Below, piece by piece: positions 41,964 to 50,659 of a stretch of DNA of 64,000 nucleotides (within the stretch, counting starts at the first letter, position 1; each line of letters starts with the position of its first letter). The position numbers were made by a program, and so were the translations under genes. The stretch is from positions 248,001 to 312,000 of the forward strand of contig JAEXIT010000004.1 of assembly GCA_023446155.1 (NCBI GenBank), read 5' to 3'. The stretch is from Bacteroidota bacterium. Lineage in GTDB: Bacteria; Bacteroidota; Bacteroidia; Flavobacteriales; Flavobacteriaceae. The notes below the pieces were generated by a model. That model was not told where the DNA came from, ran no database searches, and worked only from the letters and a program-made list of their open reading frames with translations.

Positions 41964-42941
41964 CTACCGTTTTAAAGCACTGGGTAACATTCCGTATTTC
42001 TTTTTAAAAGCGGTCGTAAAATGGGTAGCATTTTTATAGCCAATATATTCGGCAACCTGCGAAACCGTTGCGTTTTTTTCGATCAGCATTTTTTGCGCTT
42101 TTTCCATTTTTAAATCGTTGAGATAACCGAAGACAGTTGTTCCGAAAACGATTTTAAATCCTTTTTTTAAGGTAAATTCATTGGTTCCGACTTTATAGGC
42201 GAGTTCGGATAGGGTAAATGGGTAGTGGATGTTTTCCAATAGTAAATCGCGAACCTGATACATTTTGTTGACATCCGAATCTTTCAGGCTACAATGAAGT
42301 GGGCAATTTTTACAGCTCATTTGCTCGAGTTGTAATAATAGCAGCTGAATAATCTGCGATTCGACATACAAACGTTTGTATACACCTTGTCGTTTACAAT
42401 TGACAATGTTTTCAATTAACGTTTGAATTTCCGGAGTGATGGTTAGATTTTGACGCGCCAGAGTACAATTTTGTTTTTGTTTGATGGCCGATAGGAAACG
42501 TTTGATATGCGGTTCGTCTTCACAGACGTATTTTTTAAAGAAATCGGGGCGTATATGTACTTCAAAAAGCTTGAACCCATCAGGCGTATGCCATTTCCAT
42601 TTTCCGTTTTTGCTATTGCTGTAAATCAGATTGTGTTGTAAGGTTTCAAAACGACGCACGGAACCATCGGGTTGATTCACCTGACTGTGACCGTAGAGTA
42701 GAAAATGCATTTTGATGGTATCGGTATCGTTTTCGAAATGAATAGCAGTCGTATCATTAAAACGTAAATCGGCATAGCTCACATAAATATTCTTAAAAAA
42801 ATAATCTTTAAAAACACCGGTACATTTGGTCTCATCGAGCGCGAGTGGATGGGAATAGTAGTCATTTTTATTGTTCCGTCCAAAAGTGGGGGAATACTTT
42901 TTCTTAAAAATGTCCGTACCATACGCGATTTTAATCTGCAT
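41964..42941 (-). CDS. AraC family regulator of the siderophore locus
   Basis: A 325-residue protein. The C-terminal double helix-turn-helix is clear (LSELAYKVGTNEFTLKKGF, then VSQVAEYIGYKNATHFTTAF, then KKKYGMLPSALKR, about residues 240-325). The N-terminal domain is of the PchR-like kind that senses a ferric siderophore. A cysteine cluster C210-x2-C213-x3-C217 (SCKNCPLHCS) just before the DNA-binding domain could bind metal or a disulfide. It is divergent from the TonB receptor gene, as expected for a siderophore-dependent activator. Confidence 0.9.
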   Translation of the reverse strand: MQIKIAYGTDIFKKKYSPTFGRNNKNDYYSHPLALDETKCTGVFKDYFFKNIYVSYADLRFNDTTAIHFENDTDTIKMHFLLYGHSQVNQPDGSVRRFETLQHNLIYSNSKNGKWKWHTPDGFKLFEVHIRPDFFKKYVCEDEPHIKRFLSAIKQKQNCTLARQNLTITPEIQTLIENIVNCKRQGVYKRLYVESQIIQLLLLQLEQMSCKNCPLHCSLKDSDVNKMYQVRDLLLENIHYPFTLSELAYKVGTNEFTLKKGFKIVFGTTVFGYLNDLKMEKAQKMLIEKNATVSQVAEYIGYKNATHFTTAFKKKYGMLPSALKR

Positions 42942-43007
42942 ATAAATTATTCCGTTTGGCGTTATAAATATTCCTTTTTACGTCCGTTTTGTGATTTTTC
43001 CAGCAGT

Positions 43008-43041
43008 TAACTTTGTACAAAAGTAATCTTATTTAGAATAA
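43008..43041 (+). promoter_or_regulatory. Promoter of the siderophore operon with possible iron operator
   Basis: The -7 box TAACTTTG (43008-43015) is preceded by TTG at 42989-42991 (spacing 16, slightly short). Just downstream TTATTTAGAATAA (43029-43041) has five-base inverted arms, a possible binding site for an iron regulator. The operator assignment is a guess from position only. Confidence 0.4.
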
Positions 43042-43080
43042 ATACAAATAATAAAGCGCTTTAAATAAACAAAAAACAAC

Positions 43081-45312
43081 ATGAATAAAAACGTACTTAC
43101 GGCGTTGACGGTAGCCGTAATTTCGGGAAGTTTTTCCCTACAGGCGCAATCGGTAAAAGATTCGCTACAATCAAAAGCACTGGAGGAAGTTATCATTGTT
43201 TCTTCCCGTTCTCCAAAACAAATCAGTGAAATTCCCGGAACGGTTTGGATCATCGACAGTAAACAGATTCAACAACAAATTCGCGGCGGAGCAGGTTTAA
43301 AAGAGGTTCTGGGAGCCTTGATTCCGAGTTTGGATTTCGGAAATCAGGGCAGAACGAATTATGCGCAGAACATGAGAGGACGTAATGTACTAGTCCTTTT
43401 AAATGGTGTTTCGTTAAATAGCGCCCGGGCTGTGAGCCGCCAGTTTGACGCCATTGATCCTTTTAATATCGAACGCATCGAGGTACTGTCGGGAGCAAGT
43501 GCTGTTTATGGTGGCGATGCGACTGGTGGTGCGATTAACATCGTAACGAAAAAAGCGGCATCGGATAAATTGGCTTTTGAAACCAGTTTGGGTGTTAAAA
43601 GCGGTTTGCGACATAGTGATGATCATGATAGTAGAATTGCCCAATCGATCGAAGGTGGAAATCATTTTATGAAGTTTCGTCTGGGAGCGGCCTATACACA
43701 TAATGCGGGCGCTTTCGATGCGAATGGAAAACGGGTGATTACCGATGTCAAACAATCAGATCTTCAATACAACCAATCGGTAGATGTATTGGGTAGTCTG
43801 GATTTTAAACTGGCCGAAAATCAGTCATTAAGTTTTGATTTTCAACATTATATTTCGAAAGTGCGCAACGATCGTTGGTTGTCGTTCGGAAAAGATTATT
43901 CTGGCATTACGCAAAACGACCCGGATCTCATTCAGGTATTGGATGGTGCGCATAGCGATATTGTGCCGAGTACGGTTCGGAGAATGCTCAATCTGCAATA
44001 CAACCTGAAAAACATATTGGGCGGTCAGCAGCTATTATTTCAGGCTTTTGTGCGGAATGAAGCCATCGATTTCGGGGCTTCATTTGCCGAAGTGCCCAAA
44101 GCACCAACGGGAATCAATATTCCACGTTTTTTGTCGTCTGCACGGAGTAATACCGAGGTTTATGGTCTAAAAGCGGTGTTGCACAAGCAATGGGATAACC
44201 TATCGCTGACCTATGGTGTGGATGCCGATCGCGATAATTTTAACGGGGATCAATCTATTTTTAATCCGCAAACGAGTAGTGCCAGTGGTGGATTGATCAA
44301 TACAACCGATGCCATGGTGGGACGGTATCCGCATACGGTGATTACCGGAATTTCGGGATTTGCTCAGGCGGAATGGAAGCTATTGGAAAAGTTAACCCTT
44401 TCCGGAGGGATTCGCCAGCAACACACCAATGTACGCGTAGATGATTTTATCGGTTTTAAAGAGCAGATTTATATGCATTTTGGTTACGGATCCAGCGCCG
44501 ATGCAGTAAAAGGTGGGAAAAACGATTATAATGTGACGCTTTTAAACGGTAGTTTGCTTTATAAAATCAATATAAAACAACAGGCTTGGTTTACCTATTC
44601 ACAGGGATTTGCCGTACCGGATGCGGCTAAATCGTACGGATTTGGTAAATACGAACTGGTAAATGATCATTGGAACTTGTTAAACAGTATAGCAGTTAGT
44701 GAAAAACCGTTGAGCGGTATCAAAACCGACCAGTTTGAATTGGGATGGCGTCATAATTCCGCTTCCGGTTTCTATGCACAGGGATCGTTGTTTTACGCCT
44801 TGTCCAATAAGACACTGAAAATAGACAATACGGCTTTTACGATTTCATTATTGGATCAGAAGTTACGCAATTATGGATTGGAAGCGGCTTTAGGGTATCG
44901 TTTTGTACAAGGCCTGGAAGTGGGTGGAAATGTATTGCTAATGGCGTCTGAAACCGAAACGGCCAATGACGGCTGGCAAAATCAATCGGTTTATACAACC
45001 AATCCGTCGAAATTTATGGCTTTTGCCGGATGGAATCACAAACGTTTTTCGGTACGTTTACAAGGACAGCATTCGATGAATTACACCGATCTTACGTCGG
45101 CTACAATCAACGGATATACCCTTTTTGACCTGATCGGGGATGTGAAGTTCCTAAAAGGTACCGTGAATTTCGGAGTACAAAACCTGTTAAACCGCGATTA
45201 TACTACAATATGGGGACAACGTTCGGTATTTTTCTACCAGTCGCCTAGAAAAGCCTTTGAATACTTCGGAAGAGGAAGAACCTTTTCTTTAGGATATACA
45301 TTCAGATTTTAA
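43081..45312 (+). CDS. TonB-dependent siderophore receptor
   Basis: A 743-residue outer-membrane receptor: signal peptide (about 1-22, ending LQAQ), a plug domain (IPGTVWIIDSKQIQQQIRGG, NMRGRNVLVLLNGVSLNSAR, IERIEVLSGASAVYGGDATGGAINIVTKK) and a 22-strand barrel ending in the aromatic FSLGYTFRF. The plug wording resembles ferric hydroxamate receptors. It heads the siderophore operon and probably takes up the siderophore made by the following genes. Confidence 0.95.
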   Translation: MNKNVLTALTVAVISGSFSLQAQSVKDSLQSKALEEVIIVSSRSPKQISEIPGTVWIIDSKQIQQQIRGGAGLKEVLGALIPSLDFGNQGRTNYAQNMRGRNVLVLLNGVSLNSARAVSRQFDAIDPFNIERIEVLSGASAVYGGDATGGAINIVTKKAASDKLAFETSLGVKSGLRHSDDHDSRIAQSIEGGNHFMKFRLGAAYTHNAGAFDANGKRVITDVKQSDLQYNQSVDVLGSLDFKLAENQSLSFDFQHYISKVRNDRWLSFGKDYSGITQNDPDLIQVLDGAHSDIVPSTVRRMLNLQYNLKNILGGQQLLFQAFVRNEAIDFGASFAEVPKAPTGINIPRFLSSARSNTEVYGLKAVLHKQWDNLSLTYGVDADRDNFNGDQSIFNPQTSSASGGLINTTDAMVGRYPHTVITGISGFAQAEWKLLEKLTLSGGIRQQHTNVRVDDFIGFKEQIYMHFGYGSSADAVKGGKNDYNVTLLNGSLLYKINIKQQAWFTYSQGFAVPDAAKSYGFGKYELVNDHWNLLNSIAVSEKPLSGIKTDQFELGWRHNSASGFYAQGSLFYALSNKTLKIDNTAFTISLLDQKLRNYGLEAALGYRFVQGLEVGGNVLLMASETETANDGWQNQSVYTTNPSKFMAFAGWNHKRFSVRLQGQHSMNYTDLTSATINGYTLFDLIGDVKFLKGTVNFGVQNLLNRDYTTIWGQRSVFFYQSPRKAFEYFGRGRTFSLGYTFRF

Positions 45313-45318
45313 ACACCT

Positions 45319-45349
45319 ACAGTCGGGCCCTAGCGTCCGACTGTTTTTT
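45319..45349 (+). terminator. Intercistronic terminator after the receptor gene
   Basis: ACAGTCGG (45319-45326) pairs with CCGACTGT (45337-45344), followed by a T run, between the receptor and decarboxylase genes. It may lower expression of the biosynthetic genes relative to the receptor, or the latter have their own promoter. Confidence 0.7.
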
Positions 45350-45373
45350 ATTAACCCTAATTCAACTAAAACT

Positions 45374-46888
45374 ATGAAATCTCTTGCTCAGTCTGAGGCC
45401 TCCTTACAACAGGCTTCCGCATTTTATTGCGAACAGTTGTTTTGCGAAGAAAATGCAAAAGAATACCAGATTGCCATGGAACGAGCCAGAGATGCGGTGC
45501 TGGAATTTCTGGAGGAAAACAACAAACCTTTCAGCGGTTGCACACCCGATGCTTTGCGCCCTCAATTTGCAAATCTGGATTTTCAGAATGTACTACCGGA
45601 TTATAAAGCGGCTTTTAAGGAAATTAAAACGCTTTATACCCAACATGCCATTGCGTTTCACCATCCCGGATACCTGGCACATCTCAATTGTCCGGTGGTT
45701 ATTCCGGCCTTGGCGGCAGAAATGCTGATCAGTGCTATTAATTCGTCTTTGGATACCTGGGATCAAAGTGCCGGTGGAACGCTGATCGAACAAAAGTTAA
45801 TCCAATGGACGGCGACCGAAATTGGTTTCGGGACAAAATCCGATGGTGTTTTTACCAGTGGTGGATCGCAAAGTAATTTAATGGGATTGCTTTTGGCTCG
45901 CGATCATTATGCGGCGCAGTTTCTGGGGCATACGATTAAAAAAGACGGATTGCCGATCGAGGCAAAGCGGTTCCGGATTTTTGTTTCGGAAATGGCCCAT
46001 TTTAGCATACAAAAAAGCGCTTCTTTATTGGGTTTAGGCGAACAATCGGTAGTGAAAATAAAAACCGATCGTTCGTATAAAATGAACGCGGTTTTATTGG
46101 AAGATGCCATTAAACGCGAAAAAGAACTGGGGAATATTCCGATTGCGATTGTCGCGACAGCCGGTACAACCGATTTTGGGAGTATCGATCCGATTCCGGA
46201 AATCGCAGTACTGGCAAGCCGACACCAGCTTTGGTTACATGTAGATGCGGCCTATGGTTGTGGCTTACTGCTTACCGGCACGTACCGACACCGGATTGCC
46301 GGCATTGAAAAGGCCAATTCCGTAACGGTCGACTATCATAAATCGTTTTTCCAACCGGTGAGTAGTAGTGCGTTTCTGGTTAACGATCGGCGTTATTTTG
46401 GGTTGATCACGCATTATGCGGATTATCTGAATCCAAAGGATCACGAGGAAGACGGTATTCCGAATCAGGTTAATAAATCCATTCAAACCACTCGTCGTTT
46501 CGACGCTTTAAAACTCTGGTTTACCTTGCGATTGATGGGGAAAAAGGGATTGGGCAATTATATCGATCGGATTATCGAAACAACCCGTGAAGCGGTTACC
46601 GTTCTGGAAAATGATCCGCATTTCGAACTGCTCAACCATTCGGATATTTCGGCACTCGTGTTCCGCTATTCGGCTTGTCCTTTTCAATCGTTCGATCTGG
46701 ACAATGTGAACCGTTATATCAAAGCGCAATTATACAAAAATGGTCAGGCATTGGTTGCCGGAACAAAAGTCAACGGGCAGTTTTACCTGAAGTTTACCAT
46801 CTTAAATCCACGAACGACTATTACGACTATACAAGACACTTTAACGCTAATCAAACAACATGGAAAAGAATATATCGACCTTAACTGA
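45374..46888 (+). CDS. PLP-dependent decarboxylase (lysine/diaminobutyrate type)
   Basis: A 504-residue group II PLP decarboxylase. The PLP lysine is K323 in VTVDYHKSFFQP; TSGGSQSNLMGLLLARD binds the cofactor phosphate and HVDAAYGCGLLL holds the aspartate. Relatives in siderophore clusters (DesA type) decarboxylate lysine to cadaverine; others act on diaminobutyrate. With an N-hydroxylase and NIS synthetase downstream, cadaverine for a hydroxamate siderophore is the best guess. Its stop lies 29 bases inside the next gene. Confidence 0.92.
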   Translation: MKSLAQSEASLQQASAFYCEQLFCEENAKEYQIAMERARDAVLEFLEENNKPFSGCTPDALRPQFANLDFQNVLPDYKAAFKEIKTLYTQHAIAFHHPGYLAHLNCPVVIPALAAEMLISAINSSLDTWDQSAGGTLIEQKLIQWTATEIGFGTKSDGVFTSGGSQSNLMGLLLARDHYAAQFLGHTIKKDGLPIEAKRFRIFVSEMAHFSIQKSASLLGLGEQSVVKIKTDRSYKMNAVLLEDAIKREKELGNIPIAIVATAGTTDFGSIDPIPEIAVLASRHQLWLHVDAAYGCGLLLTGTYRHRIAGIEKANSVTVDYHKSFFQPVSSSAFLVNDRRYFGLITHYADYLNPKDHEEDGIPNQVNKSIQTTRRFDALKLWFTLRLMGKKGLGNYIDRIIETTREAVTVLENDPHFELLNHSDISALVFRYSACPFQSFDLDNVNRYIKAQLYKNGQALVAGTKVNGQFYLKFTILNPRTTITTIQDTLTLIKQHGKEYIDLN

Positions 46889-49301
46889 TACGGCAACACA
46901 GTTTGCACTGGAAGTAAATTATACCGCTTTGATCAACTGCTATTGCAGGGAATTTACCAACTGGAGTCGCTATTGGGGAATCCCGCGCTATGATGCGGCT
47001 ATAGGGGATTATTTTAAAAAATCGGGATACGAAATGCATATCCGTATCGATTTTACGGCGATTGGATATGATGTTTATATTCCGCTAAAATATTATTCGG
47101 AAAGCAACCGGCATCTTTTTGAATTTCCGGTGATCAAACGCGAATTAACAACCGATAGCATTCAGGAAATCTCCATCGTCGATTTTATGAATCTGACGGT
47201 GCAATATGCGCAGACTTTATATCATAATATTGACGCTGCGACGGTTTTACAACGATTGGACAATAGTATCGATAACCTGTCGAAATACTTGCAGTTTATC
47301 GAAGAAAATGAAAAATTGGTGAATCATCCGGTGTTGTCTTTTATTGAGGCGGAACAATCTTTGATTTTAGGGCATATCGTACATCCGGTTCCGAAATCCA
47401 AACAGGGTTTCACTGCGGAGGATTTGATGCAGTATTCACCCGAAACGGAAGGAAAATTCCAGTTGCATTATTTTTTAGTACATCCGGATTGTTGTATCGA
47501 AAAAAATGCGGACGGACCTTTGGTGAGTCAGCAATTAAAAGTGCAATTGATACAAAATGCTACCGCCGATGATCTGGATTTATTACACCTGATCAACCAA
47601 TATCCAGACTATGTGGTGGTGCCCATGCATCCGTGGGAAGCCTTTTATTTATTGCGGCAAACGGAAGTTATAGCCATGCAAGAGGCGGAACTTGTCTTGA
47701 GTTTGGGATTATATGGCGACTATTTTTCGGCTACTTCGTCGGTTCGGACGGTGTACAATGAGGATTCGGATTGGATGTTTAAGTTTTCACTACATGTGAA
47801 AATAACCAATTCCGAACGGATCAATCTGTTTCCGGAATTATACCGGGGCTACGATATTAGTCGGTTGTTGCAAACCGAATGGGGACGTAGTTTGCAACAG
47901 GATTTCCCGGAAATTGATTTTGTCGTCGATCCGGCGTTTATCGCAGTGACGTATAAGGATAAAGTGATCAATGGGTTTAATATCAGTATCAGGAGAAACC
48001 CGTTTAAAGGCGCCGATAAGGATAAAAATGTGACGCTGTTGGCGGCTTTGTGTCAGGATGGTATTTTAGGGCAGCCTTCCCGATTGGCGAATTGTATTGT
48101 GGAGGCTTCGGTTAAAAAAGGCAAATCGATCGAACAAACGGCATACGATTGGTTTAAGCAATACCTGCATATCTGTATCCGTCCGATCGTTGGGATTCTC
48201 AACCAATACGGATTGGCTTGCGAATTTCACCAGCAAAATGTGATGGTCGAACTCGATGCCAATGGTTTTCCGGCGAAGCTTTATTTTAGGGATAATCAGG
48301 GCTTCTTTTTCCGCGAAGGACGTAAAAAACGCGTAACGGATGCGCTTCCGGGTATTGCCGATTTGAGTCAGTCGTTTATCGATGAGGTTACGTTGGCGCC
48401 AAAATATACCTATTATCTGGTGACCAATAATATAATGGGAGTGATCAATGCGTTTGGTTGTAACGGACTGATTAAGGAAGAAAAACTGATCAACCTTGTA
48501 TATAAAGAGTTTAAAAGTCTGGAGAAAGAAGACGAAACCGGATTGGTGGATTATATCATTAACAGTCGTACCTGGTCTACAAAAGCGAATCTGATTACGA
48601 GTTTGCAAAATATCAATGAAGCGGATGAGTCGCTGGACTATCCGGCGGTGTTTTTGGAATGTCCGAATCCGTTAAACCGATACTTCTTTTGTCCGAATCT
48701 GATTCAGCCTAAAACGAAAGAGGTGGTCTATTCCCGTTATTTCGAAGCAGAAGACATTACGATTAACATTCGCCCGTTTGATTTTGACCGCGATTTCGAA
48801 ATGATTCACGAATGGTTCAACCGTGATCATGCCCGACCGATTTGGAAGATGGATGGCCCGGAGCGAAATCTGGAATTGTGGTTCCGTACGATTCTACCGA
48901 GTGATGAAACACACAGTTTTATTGGAGAAATCAATGGTGTGCCGAATTTCTGTTTTGAACCGTATTGGCCCATGCGAGACCTTGTTGGGGCATATTATAC
49001 CGCATTGCCTACGGATTATGGGACGCATTTTTTTGTAGCGGCTACCGATAAAGATAAAAAATACTCCTTCCAGTCTTTCCAGGTGGCGTTGGATTGGATT
49101 TTTGCACAACCGGAAGTCGGAAAATGTATTGGTGAAGCGTCTGTTGATGCTATCGCGATGGATAAGCTTATCGCAAAGCTAGGTTATCAGCGGGAAGGGA
49201 TTATCGAAATGCCGCATAAAACGGCTTTTTTGACTTTCTGTACGCGCGAATCCTATTGGGATAAATGTCCGGATGGGAAAAATATTTCGGTGAAACTATA
49301 A
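46860..49301 (+). CDS. NIS siderophore synthetase fused to GNAT acyltransferase
   Basis: An 813-residue two-domain enzyme. Residues 1 to about 600 are an IucA/IucC (NIS) synthetase, with GHIVHPVPKSKQGF near 171-184, MHPWEAFYLL near 256, ATSSVRTVYN near 291 and EFHQQNVMVELDANG near 455, the ATP and carboxylate sites. Residues about 620-813 are a GNAT acyltransferase of the AlcB/IucB/RhbD type (IRPFDFDRDFEMIHEWFNRD, FIGEINGVPNFCFEPYW, CIGEASVDAIAMDKLIAKLG). The second domain would acylate the N-hydroxylated diamine (probably with succinyl-CoA), and the first join and possibly cyclise units. The order is NIS first, GNAT second. Confidence 0.93.
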   Translation: MEKNISTLTDTATQFALEVNYTALINCYCREFTNWSRYWGIPRYDAAIGDYFKKSGYEMHIRIDFTAIGYDVYIPLKYYSESNRHLFEFPVIKRELTTDSIQEISIVDFMNLTVQYAQTLYHNIDAATVLQRLDNSIDNLSKYLQFIEENEKLVNHPVLSFIEAEQSLILGHIVHPVPKSKQGFTAEDLMQYSPETEGKFQLHYFLVHPDCCIEKNADGPLVSQQLKVQLIQNATADDLDLLHLINQYPDYVVVPMHPWEAFYLLRQTEVIAMQEAELVLSLGLYGDYFSATSSVRTVYNEDSDWMFKFSLHVKITNSERINLFPELYRGYDISRLLQTEWGRSLQQDFPEIDFVVDPAFIAVTYKDKVINGFNISIRRNPFKGADKDKNVTLLAALCQDGILGQPSRLANCIVEASVKKGKSIEQTAYDWFKQYLHICIRPIVGILNQYGLACEFHQQNVMVELDANGFPAKLYFRDNQGFFFREGRKKRVTDALPGIADLSQSFIDEVTLAPKYTYYLVTNNIMGVINAFGCNGLIKEEKLINLVYKEFKSLEKEDETGLVDYIINSRTWSTKANLITSLQNINEADESLDYPAVFLECPNPLNRYFFCPNLIQPKTKEVVYSRYFEAEDITINIRPFDFDRDFEMIHEWFNRDHARPIWKMDGPERNLELWFRTILPSDETHSFIGEINGVPNFCFEPYWPMRDLVGAYYTALPTDYGTHFFVAATDKDKKYSFQSFQVALDWIFAQPEVGKCIGEASVDAIAMDKLIAKLGYQREGIIEMPHKTAFLTFCTRESYWDKCPDGKNISVKL

Positions 49302-49322
49302 AAGGATTGTAAAATTATTGGT

Positions 49323-49357
49323 GTTGCCCGATAAAGGCAACGCTTTTTAAAAAAGCG
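49323..49357 (+). terminator. Intercistronic hairpins before the hydroxylase gene
   Basis: GTTGCC (49323-49328) pairs with GGCAAC (49336-49341), followed by GCTTTTTAA. A second hairpin, CGCTTTTT/AAAAAGCG (49341-49357), overlaps it and ends five bases before the TTG start of the hydroxylase. This could be a weak terminator or could shape translation. Confidence 0.5.
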
Positions 49358-49361
49358 AAAA

Positions 49362-50654
49362 TTGAAAGAACAAAAAATATACGATATTATTGGTATTGGA
49401 ATCGGTCCGTTTAATCTTGGACTGGCCGCACTTTTAGAACCGATTACGGAAATATCTGCCTTGTTTTTGGATCAGTCGGAAGGTTTTGACTGGCATCCGG
49501 GATTGATGTTGGACAATGCAACCCTTCAGGTGCCTTTTATGGCCGATTTGGTTACGATGGCCGATCCAAAAAGCCGTTTTTCCTTTCTGAATTTCTTAAA
49601 AGAAACCGACCGACTGTACAAGTTTTTTATCCGTGAGGATTTCTTTATCCTGCGAAAAGAATACAATGTGTATTGCCAATGGGTGGTGCGTCAACTGGAA
49701 TCCTGTCAATTTGGAAAGCAGGTTCGGACTATCGCATTCGACGAAGAAAGGGAGGTGTATCAATTGGACGTTCTGGATGATGTATCCGGGAAAAGAGCCG
49801 TTTTTTTGGCGCGGAAAATTGTACTTGGAACGGGAACACAACCCAATGTGCCGGAGTTTATAAAGGAAAGGAATTTATCCAATGTGATTCATACCTCGGA
49901 ATATCTGGATCACAAACCGGACATTCTGAATAGTCAGACCATTGCGATCATCGGTTCCGGACAAAGTGCTGCGGAGATTTTTCAGGATTTGTTACCCGCT
50001 ACCGAAGACGGTTTACAGCTGAGTTGGTTTACCCGCCCGGATCGCTTTTTTCCGATGGAATATTCAAAGTTAACGCTGGAGTTGACTTCCCCGGAGTATG
50101 TGGATTATTTCCACGCGATGGAAGCCCAGCAACGACAACGGTTATTAGCGAAACAACCACCGCTATACAAAGGAATTAACTTCGATTTGATCAATGATAT
50201 TTTTGACAGTTTATACCAGATGAGTGTTGGCGACCGACCGTTGCATGTGGAATTACGACCAAATTGTCAGTTGGATGCGGTATCGGAAATCGAAGAATCG
50301 TCTTTTTACAATCTGGAATTTACACACGTTCAAAAAGAGGAAACCTTTACTCATGTGGCCGATTTTATCATTTTGGCAACCGGCTATAAATATAACGAAC
50401 CGGATTTTCTAAAAGGTATCGAACACCGAATCCGGAGAACTACCGACGGTTTGTTTGATGTAAATCGGAAGTACACGATTGATATTGAGGATCGAAGTAT
50501 TTTTGTTCAGAATGCCGAGTTGCATACGCATGGTTTTGTGACCCCGGATTTAGGAATGGGGGCCTATCGCAATGCCATTATCATCAATGCAATAGCCGGA
50601 TCCGAAGTTTATAAAGTGGAAAAAAGAATTGCTTTTCAACAGTTTGATTTGTAA
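49362..50654 (+). CDS. Lysine/ornithine/cadaverine N-hydroxylase
   Basis: A 430-residue flavin monooxygenase of the IucD/PvdA/DesB type. FAD site IIGIGIGPFNLGLAALLE near residue 10, NADPH site TIAIIGSGQSAAEIFQDLL near 195, and the ATGY motif in FIILATGYKYNEPDFL near 340. It adds a hydroxyl to the amine to allow hydroxamate formation. The start is a TTG at 49362 (KEQKIYDII follows); no ATG is available before the FAD motif. Its start follows two overlapping hairpins, and the exporter gene begins 5 bases after its stop. Confidence 0.93.
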   Translation: MKEQKIYDIIGIGIGPFNLGLAALLEPITEISALFLDQSEGFDWHPGLMLDNATLQVPFMADLVTMADPKSRFSFLNFLKETDRLYKFFIREDFFILRKEYNVYCQWVVRQLESCQFGKQVRTIAFDEEREVYQLDVLDDVSGKRAVFLARKIVLGTGTQPNVPEFIKERNLSNVIHTSEYLDHKPDILNSQTIAIIGSGQSAAEIFQDLLPATEDGLQLSWFTRPDRFFPMEYSKLTLELTSPEYVDYFHAMEAQQRQRLLAKQPPLYKGINFDLINDIFDSLYQMSVGDRPLHVELRPNCQLDAVSEIEESSFYNLEFTHVQKEETFTHVADFIILATGYKYNEPDFLKGIEHRIRRTTDGLFDVNRKYTIDIEDRSIFVQNAELHTHGFVTPDLGMGAYRNAIIINAIAGSEVYKVEKRIAFQQFDL

Positions 50655-50659
50655 AAACA

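Noticed and set aside
48066..48608. 180-codon ORF on the minus strand inside the NIS synthetase gene
   Set aside because: Antisense to conserved NIS motifs; no recognisable protein.
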